DNA of 64,000 nucleotides from JAJTHB01 sp033763775 (lineage in GTDB: Bacteria; Pseudomonadota; Alphaproteobacteria; Rickettsiales; SXRF01). Shown one piece after another: positions 1 to 8,483 of the stretch. A program made the position numbers and the translations under genes. The notes beneath the pieces were generated by a model. It was not told the origin of the DNA. It was given only the letters and a program-made list of their open reading frames with translations, and did no database searches. The stretch lies in contig JANRJW010000010.1 of NCBI GenBank assembly GCA_033763775.1, positions 62,001-126,000 of the forward strand. The letters are read 5' to 3'. How positions within the stretch are numbered: position 1 is the first letter of the stretch; every line of letters begins with the position of its first letter.

Positions 1-179
1 ACCCCTGCAATATCGAGCCGCTGAATCTGGTGGTCAACACTAACACAGGCTACTGGATTGACCGCATCTGTGGTGATTCTGGCCATGATATCCTGTCGCT
101 GGTGGCGTATCTGTTCAACCTTGCACCGAACAAAGCAGCGCTCCGCATCATCGAAGAGATGAGGTTGAGCCATGAATAA
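1..179 (+). CDS. 3' end of a primase-like protein (CHC2-type zinc domain), cut by the window edge
   Basis: An open frame runs in from the window start (first full codon at base 3) and stops with TAA at 177-179, overlapping the start of the next gene by 8 bases. The visible 58 residues contain 'CGDSGHDILSLVAYLFNLA', which resembles the end of a CHC2 primase zinc finger ('G..GD.i.Lv...') followed by a helix. That fits a DNA primase zinc-binding protein placed just before the primase-polymerase gene of an integrative element. The start and most of the protein lie outside the window, so the family call is tentative. Confidence 0.5.
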   Translation, partial: PCNIEPLNLVVNTNTGYWIDRICGDSGHDILSLVAYLFNLAPNKAALRIIEEMRLSHE

Positions 180-2133
180 CGCCGCACGCTTCTCCACCTA
201 TCACGCGCTTGGCTGGTGTCCGATGCCGCTCAAACCGCGTGACAAGGTGCCGCTTGCCAGCTGGAAGGGTTTTCAGCGCAAGCGTCCCACACTTGAGCAA
301 TGCCTTACCTGGAACGGTGGCGACAGTAATGTCGGCATCGTCACGGGCGATATATCGGGCATCTTCGTGCTCGATATTGACGGGCCGCAGGGTGCAATGA
401 CACTTGGCGCACTTGAGCACGTGCATGGCCCGCTGCCGCAGAGTGTCATCGCCAGAACGGGCAATGGCTGGCATCATTACTACCGTCTGCCAACGGGCTA
501 TGAAATCCGCAACCTGAGTGGTCAGGCGGTGGATGGCAGTACGCTCGTGGGTGTGGATGTGCGCGGCAATGGCGGTTATGTCGTTGCTCCGCCGTCCATT
601 CACCCAAGTGGCAAGCCCTATTACTGGGTCAATGATCCTGCGGATGTGGCGATTGCCGAAGCACCATCATGGCTGCTGAAGCTGGTGGCGCAACCCACTG
701 CGCCACTGGATTTTAACGATGCGCCAGAGAGCAACCATGCCTACCTCGAAGCTGCACTGCGCGGTGAGCTGGCGACACTCGCCCAAGCCGCAAATGGCAC
801 GCGCAACCATCAACTCAACCGCTCTTCCTTTGCGCGGGGGCAACTGGTCAGCGACGGGTTGAATGAAGCGGAAGTGCGGAGCAAGCTCGAGGCGGTGGCA
901 CTTGCTATCGGGTTGGAGCGTGAGGAGATCACACGCACTATCGACAGCGGCATGGCGGCGGGAATGGCTACGCCACGCACTGACAAAACCGACACAACCC
1001 CCGTTTCGTCAGTAACGTCAGTTGATAACCAGCCCGTATCTGCTGGCGAGTGGCCTGATCCGAAGCCCGTTGTGGAGGAATGGTTGCCCGTAGCAGCACT
1101 TGACCCTGCCATTATCCCTGAGCCGCTGCGTGCATGGGTGGTGGATATTTCCGACCGCATGCAATGCCCGATGGATTATGTTGCTGCCAGCAGCATTGTA
1201 GCCCTAGGTTCGCTGATTGGCGCACGTTGCTCCATCCACCCCAAACGGCAGGATGGCAACTGGTTCATCGTCCCGAATCTATGGGGTGCGATCATCGGCA
1301 AGCCAAGCACGCTCAAATCGCCTGCACTTGCAGAAGTGCTTCGCCCGATCCGCCGACTGGAAATGGACAGCCGCGATGAACACAGCAAAGCCATGCAGGA
1401 GTTCAAGATGAAAGCGCACATGGCCAAAGCGCAGGAGGAAAAGATCATGCGTGAGCTGGCGGAGTTGGCACAGGGCAAGTACAAAGGCACCAAAACCGCC
1501 GAGCAACTACAGGTGGAGTGCAATGCCATTGAATTTCCGAAACAGCCAGAGTGGAAGCGTTACCACACCAACGATGCCACGGTGGAAAAACTCAGCGAAC
1601 TGCTCTCTGCCAATCCGCAGGGGATGCTGGTGTTCCGCGATGAGCTGATCGGACTGCTCAAAAGCTGGGAGAAGGAAGGTCATGCGGGCGACCGTGCGTT
1701 TTTCCTTGAGGCGTGGAATGGCTTTGGCAGCCACATCACTGACCGCATCGGGCGTGGTACGATCTACACCGAGAATGTATGCCTGTCATTACTTGGCAGC
1801 ACGCAGCCCAGCCGCCTTGCACAGTATCTACGACAAGGCTTGCGCGACATCGGCAATGACGGGTTGATCCAACGCTTCCAGCTGATGGTCATGCCCGATG
1901 ATGTGAAGGAATGGCAGCTGGTGGATAGAACGGGCAACATGTTCGCCAAGGAGCGTGCTGACCTGATTTTTGCTACGCTGTCAGTGATGGATTATGTGCA
2001 GCACGGCGCACGAACAAGCGACGATAAAAAGCCGCCATACTTCCGCTTTGATGATGCAGCGCAGAAGTTGTTCTACGAATGGCTGATACATGAGGCTAGG
2101 ACACGAACTGACATAACTGACAGATGGAAGTAG
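172..2133 (+). CDS. Primase-polymerase (Prim-Pol) plus DUF3987 helicase-like protein, 3' end altered
   Basis: This is a two-domain replication protein of a mobile element. The N-terminal Prim-Pol domain (about residues 9-165) shows the catalytic 'VLDIDG' motif at 66-71, 'HHYYR' at 102-106 and 'VDVRGNGGYVVAPPS' at about 129-143. These are the acidic, histidine and arginine motifs of archaeo-eukaryotic primase-like enzymes. The C-terminal part matches DUF3987, with a Walker A-like 'GKPSTLKS' near 375 and an acidic 'MLVFRDEL' strand near 485. The protein ends abruptly after 'FYEWLIHEA'. The last residues and the stop codon fall inside a palindrome (2103-2150) related to one in the interdomain linker (residues about 269-285). 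Related DUF3987 proteins usually run on for roughly another hundred residues, so I infer a truncated C-terminus. The gene follows the primase-like gene with an 8-base overlap. Confidence 0.85.
   Translation: MNNAARFSTYHALGWCPMPLKPRDKVPLASWKGFQRKRPTLEQCLTWNGGDSNVGIVTGDISGIFVLDIDGPQGAMTLGALEHVHGPLPQSVIARTGNGWHHYYRLPTGYEIRNLSGQAVDGSTLVGVDVRGNGGYVVAPPSIHPSGKPYYWVNDPADVAIAEAPSWLLKLVAQPTAPLDFNDAPESNHAYLEAALRGELATLAQAANGTRNHQLNRSSFARGQLVSDGLNEAEVRSKLEAVALAIGLEREEITRTIDSGMAAGMATPRTDKTDTTPVSSVTSVDNQPVSAGEWPDPKPVVEEWLPVAALDPAIIPEPLRAWVVDISDRMQCPMDYVAASSIVALGSLIGARCSIHPKRQDGNWFIVPNLWGAIIGKPSTLKSPALAEVLRPIRRLEMDSRDEHSKAMQEFKMKAHMAKAQEEKIMRELAELAQGKYKGTKTAEQLQVECNAIEFPKQPEWKRYHTNDATVEKLSELLSANPQGMLVFRDELIGLLKSWEKEGHAGDRAFFLEAWNGFGSHITDRIGRGTIYTENVCLSLLGSTQPSRLAQYLRQGLRDIGNDGLIQRFQLMVMPDDVKEWQLVDRTGNMFAKERADLIFATLSVMDYVQHGARTSDDKKPPYFRFDDAAQKLFYEWLIHEARTRTDITDRWK
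976..1024 (+). repeat. Palindromic 'ACTGAC/GTCAGT' element inside the primase gene (copy 1)
   Basis: An imperfect inverted repeat begins with ACTGAC and ends with GTCAGT and lies in frame. It encodes the linker 'RTDKTDTTPVSSVTSV' between the Prim-Pol and DUF3987 domains. Its left and right arms resemble those of the palindrome at the 3' end of the same gene (2103-2150). The placement in a flexible linker suggests a tolerated insertion. Confidence 0.55.
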
Positions 2134-2150
2134 CGTCAGTTATGTCGGTT
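2103..2150 (+). repeat. Palindromic 'ACTGAC/GTCAGT' element at the primase stop codon (copy 2)
   Basis: The arm GACATAACTGAC (2110-2121) is matched perfectly by GTCAGTTATGTC (2135-2146) across a 13-base loop that contains the primase stop codon TAG (2131-2133). It starts by encoding 'RTDITD', nearly the same as copy 1 ('RTDKTD'). It could act as a terminator hairpin, but it lacks a T-run. Likeness to the linker copy suggests the same element landed here and ended the protein early. Confidence 0.6.
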
Positions 2151-2449
2151 GCGTTCCAGCCCGTGTGCGCTGGCGACCCCATACCCCCCCCCACGGCTTA
2201 GGTACTTCCGCGCGAAGTCCTATGCGGGGGCGCAAGGCGCAGCATTTCGCCAGCGACAGAAAACATATTTGCATTTCGTTTCGCTAAACCAAGTCGCAAC
2301 AGCGCGGAATGGCTGGATTGTGTGCGGAGTTGGAAGCGAAACGGTGGCGAAACCGACAATCAAACTTATTGACTTACATCGGACTATTCGTGTTGCTTGT
2401 TCTGTAATTTCCTTTATTTTCTGAGAACAAAATCTCACAGGTTGGGGCT
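2134..2449. other. Gene-free stretch between primase and AlpA-like gene
   Basis: These 316 bases hold no ORF with recognisable coding character. The first part is GC-rich with a C-tract near 2185-2193; the last 100 bases before the AlpA-like gene are AT-rich, as expected of a promoter region. I cannot recognise the sequence as the lost 3' end of the primase gene. I see no clear -35/-10 pair. Confidence 0.4.
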
Positions 2450-2626
2450 ATGAATAGCGACATAATGACGATTGACGAGGTGGCAGGCTACCTCAAGCTG
2501 AAACTAAAAACCGCCTATCACCTCGCGGCAAAGGGTGACATCCCCGGTTTTAAGGTTGGTGGATCATGGCGGTTTCGTCGAAGCGAAATTGAAAAGTGGA
2601 TTAAACGGCAGGAACAGAAAAATTAG
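2450..2626 (+). CDS. AlpA/excisionase-type helix-turn-helix protein
   Basis: This 58-residue DNA-binding protein consists of a single MerR-like winged helix of the excisionase family. The pattern 'MTIDEVAGYLKLKLKTAYHL' followed by 'GDIPGFKVGGSWRF' and 'EIEKWI' is diagnostic: the first helix pair recognises DNA and the 'G..WRF' wing contacts the minor groove. Such proteins regulate excision or transcription in integrative elements. It lies between the primase module and the restriction locus, and in other islands a small gene like this often precedes restriction genes and may control them. The ATG at 2450 is the only good start; the sequence GTTGGGGCT just upstream offers a weak ribosome site. 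The gene is too short for many gene callers. Confidence 0.8.
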   Translation: MNSDIMTIDEVAGYLKLKLKTAYHLAAKGDIPGFKVGGSWRFRRSEIEKWIKRQEQKN

Positions 2627-2649
2627 TAAAAAACTGATTAGAGCAAAGC

Positions 2650-4083
2650 ATGAAAATTATTGACAACATTAACAGCTTATTAGGTGAGGACTTAAAGTCT
2701 TCTATCAAGCCAAATGCGCGCCTAAAAATAGCTGCTTCATGCTTTTCAATCTATGCCTATGAGTCGCTGAAAACGGAGCTAGAGAAAGTAAATTCATTAG
2801 AGTTCATATTTACTACTCCGACATTCGTTCCCGATGAGGTCACGGATAAGTTAAAAAAGCACCGCAGGGAATTCTTTATTCCGAAAGCCAGCCGTGAGAA
2901 TGCGCTTTACGGGTCTGAATTCGAGATTCAGCTTCGCAACAAGCTAACGCAGCGTGCAATTGCCCGTGAATGCGCTCAATGGGTGCGAAATAAAGCCACA
3001 TTCAAATCAAATAAATCCAAGGCCCAGATGCAGCAATTTGTCTGCGTTCAGAATGCTGATGAAGGTGTGGCCTATAGGCCTACAATGCGCTACGATTTGT
3101 TAGGGGTGACTCCAGAGAAAGGACAATGGCGGTGGGAAGAAGATAGAGCCAAGCAAGCCGTCAATAACTATCAAGACTACCTTAATATCCATTCGAAAAA
3201 TTTGACGCTTGATGAATGGTACATCGATACCCTCACAGCTACGAATGAGAAGCTGAATTTTGTTAGAAAGAACGAAGAAGGAGTCATTCAGTATTATGTT
3301 CCGCCAAGCGGAGGTAAGCTATTAAGCGATAACTGGATGGATATTACCCTTAGCGGAAACGAAACAATTTTTGATACTGAGAAAAGTCTAGACCTTTTAA
3401 ATAGGATCATCGGATGGATTTGTGCCAACGATCAAGAATCCACTGTATTAGACTTCTTTGCTGGATCAGGGACAACAGCTGATTCTGTATTCCGCCTTAA
3501 TGCGACAGATGGCGGAAAGAGAAAATTTATCTTAGTTCAAATCGATGAATTGTGCTCGGAAAAATCAGAAGCAAAGAAGGCTGGCTACACAACAATTTCT
3601 CAAATCACTAAGAAACGAATTAGTGATGCTGGTAGGAAGGTTCTGGAAGACAGGTGTCACGAAAATTGGAATAAGGATGTAGGCTTCCGTGTTCTGAAAA
3701 TCGACACTTCCAACATGTCAGAGGTGTATTACACGCCGGATGGTGTGAAGCAAGAAGACCTGCTGGCTGCCGTGGATAATATCAAGCCTGACCGCACGCC
3801 GGAAGACTTGCTGTTCCAAGTGCTGCTGGATTGGGGCGTGGATTTATCGCTGCCGATCACCAAACAGACCATTCAGGGCAAAACAGTGTTCTTCGTGGAT
3901 GGCAATGCGCTAGTTGCCTGCTTTGATAATGGCATCACCGAGGAACTGGTAAAAGAGCTCGCTGCTGGCAATCCGCTGCGCGTGGTATTCCGTGATAATG
4001 GCTTTTTTTCCGACTCGGTGAAAATCAATGCCGAGCAAATCTTCAAGCAGATGTCCCCCGGCACAGATGTGAAGGCAATATAG
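2650..4083 (+). CDS. Chimeric ORF: helicase N-terminus fused to type III Mod methyltransferase C-terminus
   Basis: The 477-residue reading frame joins two families. Residues 1 to about 135 ('MKIIDNINSLLGEDLK', 'LKIAASCFSIYAYESLK', 'LYGSEFEIQLRNKLTQRAIA') resemble the phospholipase D-like N-terminus of SNF2/HepA-type helicases found beside type III systems. From about residue 145 it becomes the back half of a type III (beta-class) Mod subunit: target-recognition region, then AdoMet motif I 'LDFFAGSGTT' at about 267-276, then the usual C-terminal tail. In beta-class enzymes the catalytic DPPY motif precedes this region, and here it is missing, so the protein should not methylate DNA. The simplest explanation is a deletion that removed most of the helicase and the front of mod and left an open frame. 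The AlbA_2 gene starts 7 bases downstream. Confidence 0.8.
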   Translation: MKIIDNINSLLGEDLKSSIKPNARLKIAASCFSIYAYESLKTELEKVNSLEFIFTTPTFVPDEVTDKLKKHRREFFIPKASRENALYGSEFEIQLRNKLTQRAIARECAQWVRNKATFKSNKSKAQMQQFVCVQNADEGVAYRPTMRYDLLGVTPEKGQWRWEEDRAKQAVNNYQDYLNIHSKNLTLDEWYIDTLTATNEKLNFVRKNEEGVIQYYVPPSGGKLLSDNWMDITLSGNETIFDTEKSLDLLNRIIGWICANDQESTVLDFFAGSGTTADSVFRLNATDGGKRKFILVQIDELCSEKSEAKKAGYTTISQITKKRISDAGRKVLEDRCHENWNKDVGFRVLKIDTSNMSEVYYTPDGVKQEDLLAAVDNIKPDRTPEDLLFQVLLDWGVDLSLPITKQTIQGKTVFFVDGNALVACFDNGITEELVKELAAGNPLRVVFRDNGFFSDSVKINAEQIFKQMSPGTDVKAI

Positions 4084-4090
4084 GGGGCAT

Positions 4091-5758
4091 ATGCAACAGA
4101 ACGAATTACGCACCACGTTAGAACACCTGATCGCCACCTGGGAAAACGAGGTGGTGGAATTTAAGCAGGCCGGGAATGATTATTCTACCGATAAAATTGG
4201 AGAATATTTTTCTGCGTTGTCGAACGAGGCCAATTTGCGTGGGGCTGAGAAGGCTTGGCTTGTGTTCGGAGTCCACGATAAAACACGCACCATTGTTGGC
4301 ACCGATTATCGCCCTCAGGCAGATCGTTTGCAAAGCACAAAAATGCAAATGGCTGAAAACACTGAACCCAGCGTTACATTCCGTAACATCCATGAATTGC
4401 AAACCGATAATGGGCGCGTGGTTTTATTTGAAATTCCCGCAGCACCGCGCGGCATGCCGATTGCCTGGAAAGGTCATTATTTTGCGCGCGCTGGCAGTAG
4501 TTGTGTTGCGCTTGGCATGGATAAGCTGGACGAAATCCGCCAGCAGACGCTTGCAACCGACTGGACGGCACAGATTGTTCCAGGCGCAACCCTTGCTGAT
4601 CTGGACGAAGCAGCGGTGCAGCGTGCGCGGGATTCATTCGCGCGCAAGCATGCCAACCGTTTTACCGCCGAGGAGATGGCGGGCTGGAGCACAGCCACGT
4701 TTCTGGATCGCGCCAAAGTAACCCAAAATGGGCAAGTCACGCGCACAACATTGCTGCTGCTAGGCAAGCCCGAATCCGCGCATAAACTTTCTCCGCACCC
4801 CGCGCAGATGACATGGAAGCTGGAAGGGCCAGAGCGTGCGTATGAGCATTTTGGCACGCCGTTCCTGCTCACTACCACGCAGCTTTACCAGAAAATCAGA
4901 AACATTCAGGTACGGCTGCTGCCCAATAATGAATTGTTGCCGCATGAGGTCTCTAAGTATGACCAGAAGATTGTACTTGAGGCACTTCATAACTGCATCG
5001 CGCATCAGGATTACACGCGCAATGGTCGCATCAATGTTATCGAAAAGCCAGACCGGCTTGTCTTTGAGAATGAAGGGGGTTTCTTTGAAGGCAAACCAGA
5101 GGACTATGTGTTAGGCGAAAGAACCCCGCGCCGTTACCGCAATTCGTTCTTAGCGCAGGCCATGGTGGAGTTGGGGATGATTGATACGATGGGGTATGGC
5201 ATTTACCGCATGCATCTGGGGCAGGCAAAACGTTACTTCCCGCTGCCTGATTATGATCTATCCGAAGCGAATGTAGTGCGAATGACTATTTATGGCAGTG
5301 TGGTTGATCCCGCTTACAGCCAGATGCTCATGAAGAATACCGATCTGCCGTTCATAGATGTATTGGCATTAGATAGGGTGCAGAAAAAACTTTCCATTCC
5401 AGATGAGGCGATCACCCGTTTGCGTCGCTCAAATCTGATTGAGGGAAGAAAACCTAATTTCCATGTTTCTGCTGCTATTGCGGATGCGACAGGCAATCGC
5501 GCAGATTACATCCGAACCAGGGCATTGGATGATGAACATTATAAGAAACTGATTACCGATTATCTCAAAAAATTCGGTCATGCATCCAGATCGGATATTG
5601 ATGATTTCTTAGCAGACAAACTAAGTGATGCACTTAGTGACTACCAAAAGAGCAGAAAGATCGGGAATCTTTTAACCAAGATGCGCCGCGCTGGTGCAAT
5701 TTATAATGCCGGGGTTCGCGCTAAACCCGTGTGGAAACTTGCAGAAAGAAATCTATGA
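4091..5758 (+). CDS. AlbA_2 (Schlafen-type) domain and HATPase-like protein of a type III restriction locus
   Basis: The 555-residue protein has an N-terminal AlbA_2 putative DNA-binding domain (about 10-140; 'ENEVVEFKQ', 'YFARAGSSCVALGMDKL'), then a RecG-like/HATPase_c_4 region (about 290-400) with 'EALHNCIAHQDYTRNG' and 'DRLVFENEGGFF', and a C-terminal winged-helix part rich in charged helices. Proteins of this build are commonly annotated as ATP-binding or transcriptional regulators and often sit between mod and res genes. It shows no obvious deletion compared with its relatives. Spacing of 7 bases from the chimeric mod and 100 bases from res suggests one operon. Its exact role in restriction is not known to me. 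Confidence 0.8.
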   Translation: MQQNELRTTLEHLIATWENEVVEFKQAGNDYSTDKIGEYFSALSNEANLRGAEKAWLVFGVHDKTRTIVGTDYRPQADRLQSTKMQMAENTEPSVTFRNIHELQTDNGRVVLFEIPAAPRGMPIAWKGHYFARAGSSCVALGMDKLDEIRQQTLATDWTAQIVPGATLADLDEAAVQRARDSFARKHANRFTAEEMAGWSTATFLDRAKVTQNGQVTRTTLLLLGKPESAHKLSPHPAQMTWKLEGPERAYEHFGTPFLLTTTQLYQKIRNIQVRLLPNNELLPHEVSKYDQKIVLEALHNCIAHQDYTRNGRINVIEKPDRLVFENEGGFFEGKPEDYVLGERTPRRYRNSFLAQAMVELGMIDTMGYGIYRMHLGQAKRYFPLPDYDLSEANVVRMTIYGSVVDPAYSQMLMKNTDLPFIDVLALDRVQKKLSIPDEAITRLRRSNLIEGRKPNFHVSAAIADATGNRADYIRTRALDDEHYKKLITDYLKKFGHASRSDIDDFLADKLSDALSDYQKSRKIGNLLTKMRRAGAIYNAGVRAKPVWKLAERNL

Positions 5759-5858
5759 AAAATGACCGTTCTGCAGAAAGAAACATTATAGTAATGCCTA
5801 TATATCAAAGGCTTGATTGGCTTATGGTGCAGAAAGAATGCAGAAAGATTGTAGCTAA

Positions 5859-8483
5859 ATGAAACTAAAATTCAAAGTTCAGCCCTATCAAACTAACGCC
5901 GTAGAATCGGTGGTGGATTGCTTTGCAGGCCAGCCGCATCACTCCGGCATCACCTACCGCATCGACCCTGGCGTGAGTAAGCAGGTGCGTGCCGAGGAAA
6001 CCGGCTTCAAGAACGCCGACCTCATGCTGACAGATGCCCAGCTGCTGGCCAACATCCATACGGTGCAACGCCGCCAGAGCCTGCCAATCTCAGAAAAGCT
6101 AATTTCCAGCACAGGCGCTAAAATCAATCTCGATATTGAGATGGAAACCGGCACCGGCAAAACCTACTGCTATATCAAATCCATTTTTGAACTCAATAAA
6201 CGCTACGGCTGGAATAAGTTCATCATCATGGTGCCGAGCATCGCCATCCGTGAGGGCGTCTACAAATCACTTGAAATTACCGCCGACCACTTCACCGAAA
6301 GCTATGGGAAGAAGGCGCGGTTCTTCATCTATAATTCCAAGCAGCTGTACCATCTGGAGAGCTTTGCCTCCGATGCAGGCATTAACGTGATGGTGATTAA
6401 CATTCAGGCGTTTGCGGCCAAGGGGGCAGATAACCGCCGTATTTACGATGAATTGGATGATTTCCAATCGCGCCGCCCGATTGATGTCATCAGCAGCAAC
6501 CGCCCCATCCTCATTCTGGATGAGCCGCAGAAGATGGAAGGAAAGGCAACGCTTGAAGCACTGCCAAAGTTCAAGCCGCTGGCTATCCTTCGTTATTCCG
6601 CCACCCATAAAACCACGCACAACAAAATCCACCGGCTGGATGCGCTGGATGCCTATAACCAGAAACTGGTGAAGAAAATCGCCGTACGCGGCATTTCCAT
6701 GAAAGGCTTGGCTGGCTCCACCGCCTATCTGTATCTGGAGTCCATCGAGATTTCTAAGAAAGCGCCAGTTGCCCGGGTAGAAATGGAAATTAAGCAAGCA
6801 TCGGGCGAAATTAGGCGGAAAGTGATACGGCTGGAAAAAAGCGCTAACCTATATGACCTCTCTAATAAGCTCGATCAGTATCAGGGCTTTGTTATCTCAC
6901 AGATTGACTACAACCATGACACGGTGGAATTTACCAATGGTCATAAACTCACGGCAGGTGAAGCGACGGGCGATGTAACCGAAGCCACGATCAGGCGCAT
7001 CCAGATTCGAGAAACCATCAAGGCGCATCTGGAGAAGGAGCAAAAACTGTTTGCCCAAGGCATTAACCCCAACGTCTTCGTTATGTGCATGTTGAAACAT
7101 AGCGATAACACCATATCCCGCCGCCAAGAAGTCGGGCGCGGCCTAAGGTTATGCGTGAACCAAAGCGGCGACCGCATGGATCATCCAGCCACCGTGCATG
7201 AAATTAACGTTCTGACCGTGGTTGCCAGCGAAAGTTACAAGGATTTCGTAGGCAACCTTCAGAGGGAAATCAGTGATTCGCTATCCTCACGTCCCAGGAA
7301 GGCTGATGAAGCCTATTTCACGGGCAAAACCATTAAAACGGATACAGGCACATTGCTGGTCACGCCTGCTATGGCGAAGCAGATATATAAATACCTGCTG
7401 AAAAATGACTACACGGATGATGCCGATCAAATTGCTGAAGCATACCATAAGGCCAAGGCCGAAGGCGCGCTTGCGCCATTGCCAGAGGAATTGGCGCCCC
7501 ATGCGGAGCAGATTCTGGCGTTGGTGGATAGCGTGTTCAGCGCGGCCCAGCTTCCTGACGTGGGCGATGATCGCAAACCAAAAACCAACCCTCTTAATGC
7601 AAACTTTAAGAAAAAGGAATTTCAGGAGTTATGGGGACGCATCAATCGTCGAGCAGTTTATCGCGTAGAGTTTGATTCAGAGGAACTGACTGCTAACTGT
7701 ATTAAGACGCTCAATAAGGAACTGCGTGTTTCTCCCCTGCAATACACTATCCAAACCGGCATACAGGGCGATCAGATAACCGATGCCCAGCTGAAACAAG
7801 GTGATGGCTTCCAGCTGCAAGCCACCAGTACTGAAGCTCATAATGCTTCTCTTCATTCGATGGTTAAGTATGACCTGTTAGGTAAAATTGCCGAGAACGC
7901 CCACCTTACGCGCAGCACAGTAGCTGCCATCTTCAAGGCAATGGAACCAGCCATCTTTGCCCAGTTTAAGCAGAACCCGGAACATTTCATTTCCGAGGCA
8001 TCAAGGCTTATCAATGAGCAAAAAGCGACCATCATTATTGAGCACCTCAGCTATGACGAAGTGGCTGGTAGCTATGACACAAATATCTTCACGGCTGGGC
8101 AAAGCAAGCAGGACTTCACTAAGGCCAGCGAGAAGCTGAAAAACCACATTTACGATTATGTGATTACGGATTCAAAAAATGAGCGAGCATTCGTGACAGA
8201 ACTGGATACCAGTGCGGAGGTGGTTGTTTATGCCAAACTGCCTCGCGGCTTCCTGATTCCAACCCCCGTGGGCGACTACAATCCAGATTGGGCTATTTCC
8301 TTCAAAGAAGGAACCGTGAAGCACATTTATTTTGTCGCAGAAACCAAAGGCAGCATGTCGTCGATGGATTTACGGGAAATCGAAAAAACTAAGATCGAAT
8401 GCGCCCGGAAGTTCTTTGATAAAATCAATCAGCGTATTGAAGCGGACAAAGTAAAATATGATGTGGTGGATAGGCATCTGTAA
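5859..8483 (+). CDS. Type III restriction enzyme Res subunit (helicase-nuclease) with an internal deletion
   Basis: Res subunits translocate on DNA using ATP and cut with a C-terminal PD-(D/E)XK nuclease. Visible motifs are Walker A 'METGTGKT' (95-102), DExH-box variant 'DEPQ' (221-224), 'SAT' near 247, 'GRGLR' near 426-430, and the nuclease pair 'NPDWAI' and 'AETKGS' near 805-830. The sequence goes from 'EKEQKLFAQGI' directly to 'NPNVFVMCMLKHSDN' around residue 402. In relatives these two segments are separated by roughly 110 residues that include the start of the second RecA-like domain and the 'FSHSALREGWD' region. The frame is kept, so this is an in-frame deletion, and the helicase is probably inactive. 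Length 874 against about 980-1000 for intact relatives agrees. Confidence 0.82.
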   Translation: MKLKFKVQPYQTNAVESVVDCFAGQPHHSGITYRIDPGVSKQVRAEETGFKNADLMLTDAQLLANIHTVQRRQSLPISEKLISSTGAKINLDIEMETGTGKTYCYIKSIFELNKRYGWNKFIIMVPSIAIREGVYKSLEITADHFTESYGKKARFFIYNSKQLYHLESFASDAGINVMVINIQAFAAKGADNRRIYDELDDFQSRRPIDVISSNRPILILDEPQKMEGKATLEALPKFKPLAILRYSATHKTTHNKIHRLDALDAYNQKLVKKIAVRGISMKGLAGSTAYLYLESIEISKKAPVARVEMEIKQASGEIRRKVIRLEKSANLYDLSNKLDQYQGFVISQIDYNHDTVEFTNGHKLTAGEATGDVTEATIRRIQIRETIKAHLEKEQKLFAQGINPNVFVMCMLKHSDNTISRRQEVGRGLRLCVNQSGDRMDHPATVHEINVLTVVASESYKDFVGNLQREISDSLSSRPRKADEAYFTGKTIKTDTGTLLVTPAMAKQIYKYLLKNDYTDDADQIAEAYHKAKAEGALAPLPEELAPHAEQILALVDSVFSAAQLPDVGDDRKPKTNPLNANFKKKEFQELWGRINRRAVYRVEFDSEELTANCIKTLNKELRVSPLQYTIQTGIQGDQITDAQLKQGDGFQLQATSTEAHNASLHSMVKYDLLGKIAENAHLTRSTVAAIFKAMEPAIFAQFKQNPEHFISEASRLINEQKATIIIEHLSYDEVAGSYDTNIFTAGQSKQDFTKASEKLKNHIYDYVITDSKNERAFVTELDTSAEVVVYAKLPRGFLIPTPVGDYNPDWAISFKEGTVKHIYFVAETKGSMSSMDLREIEKTKIECARKFFDKINQRIEADKVKYDVVDRHL

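Noticed and set aside
2149..2424. Open frame after the primase gene
   Set aside because: It has low-complexity composition, no ribosome site and no recognisable features.
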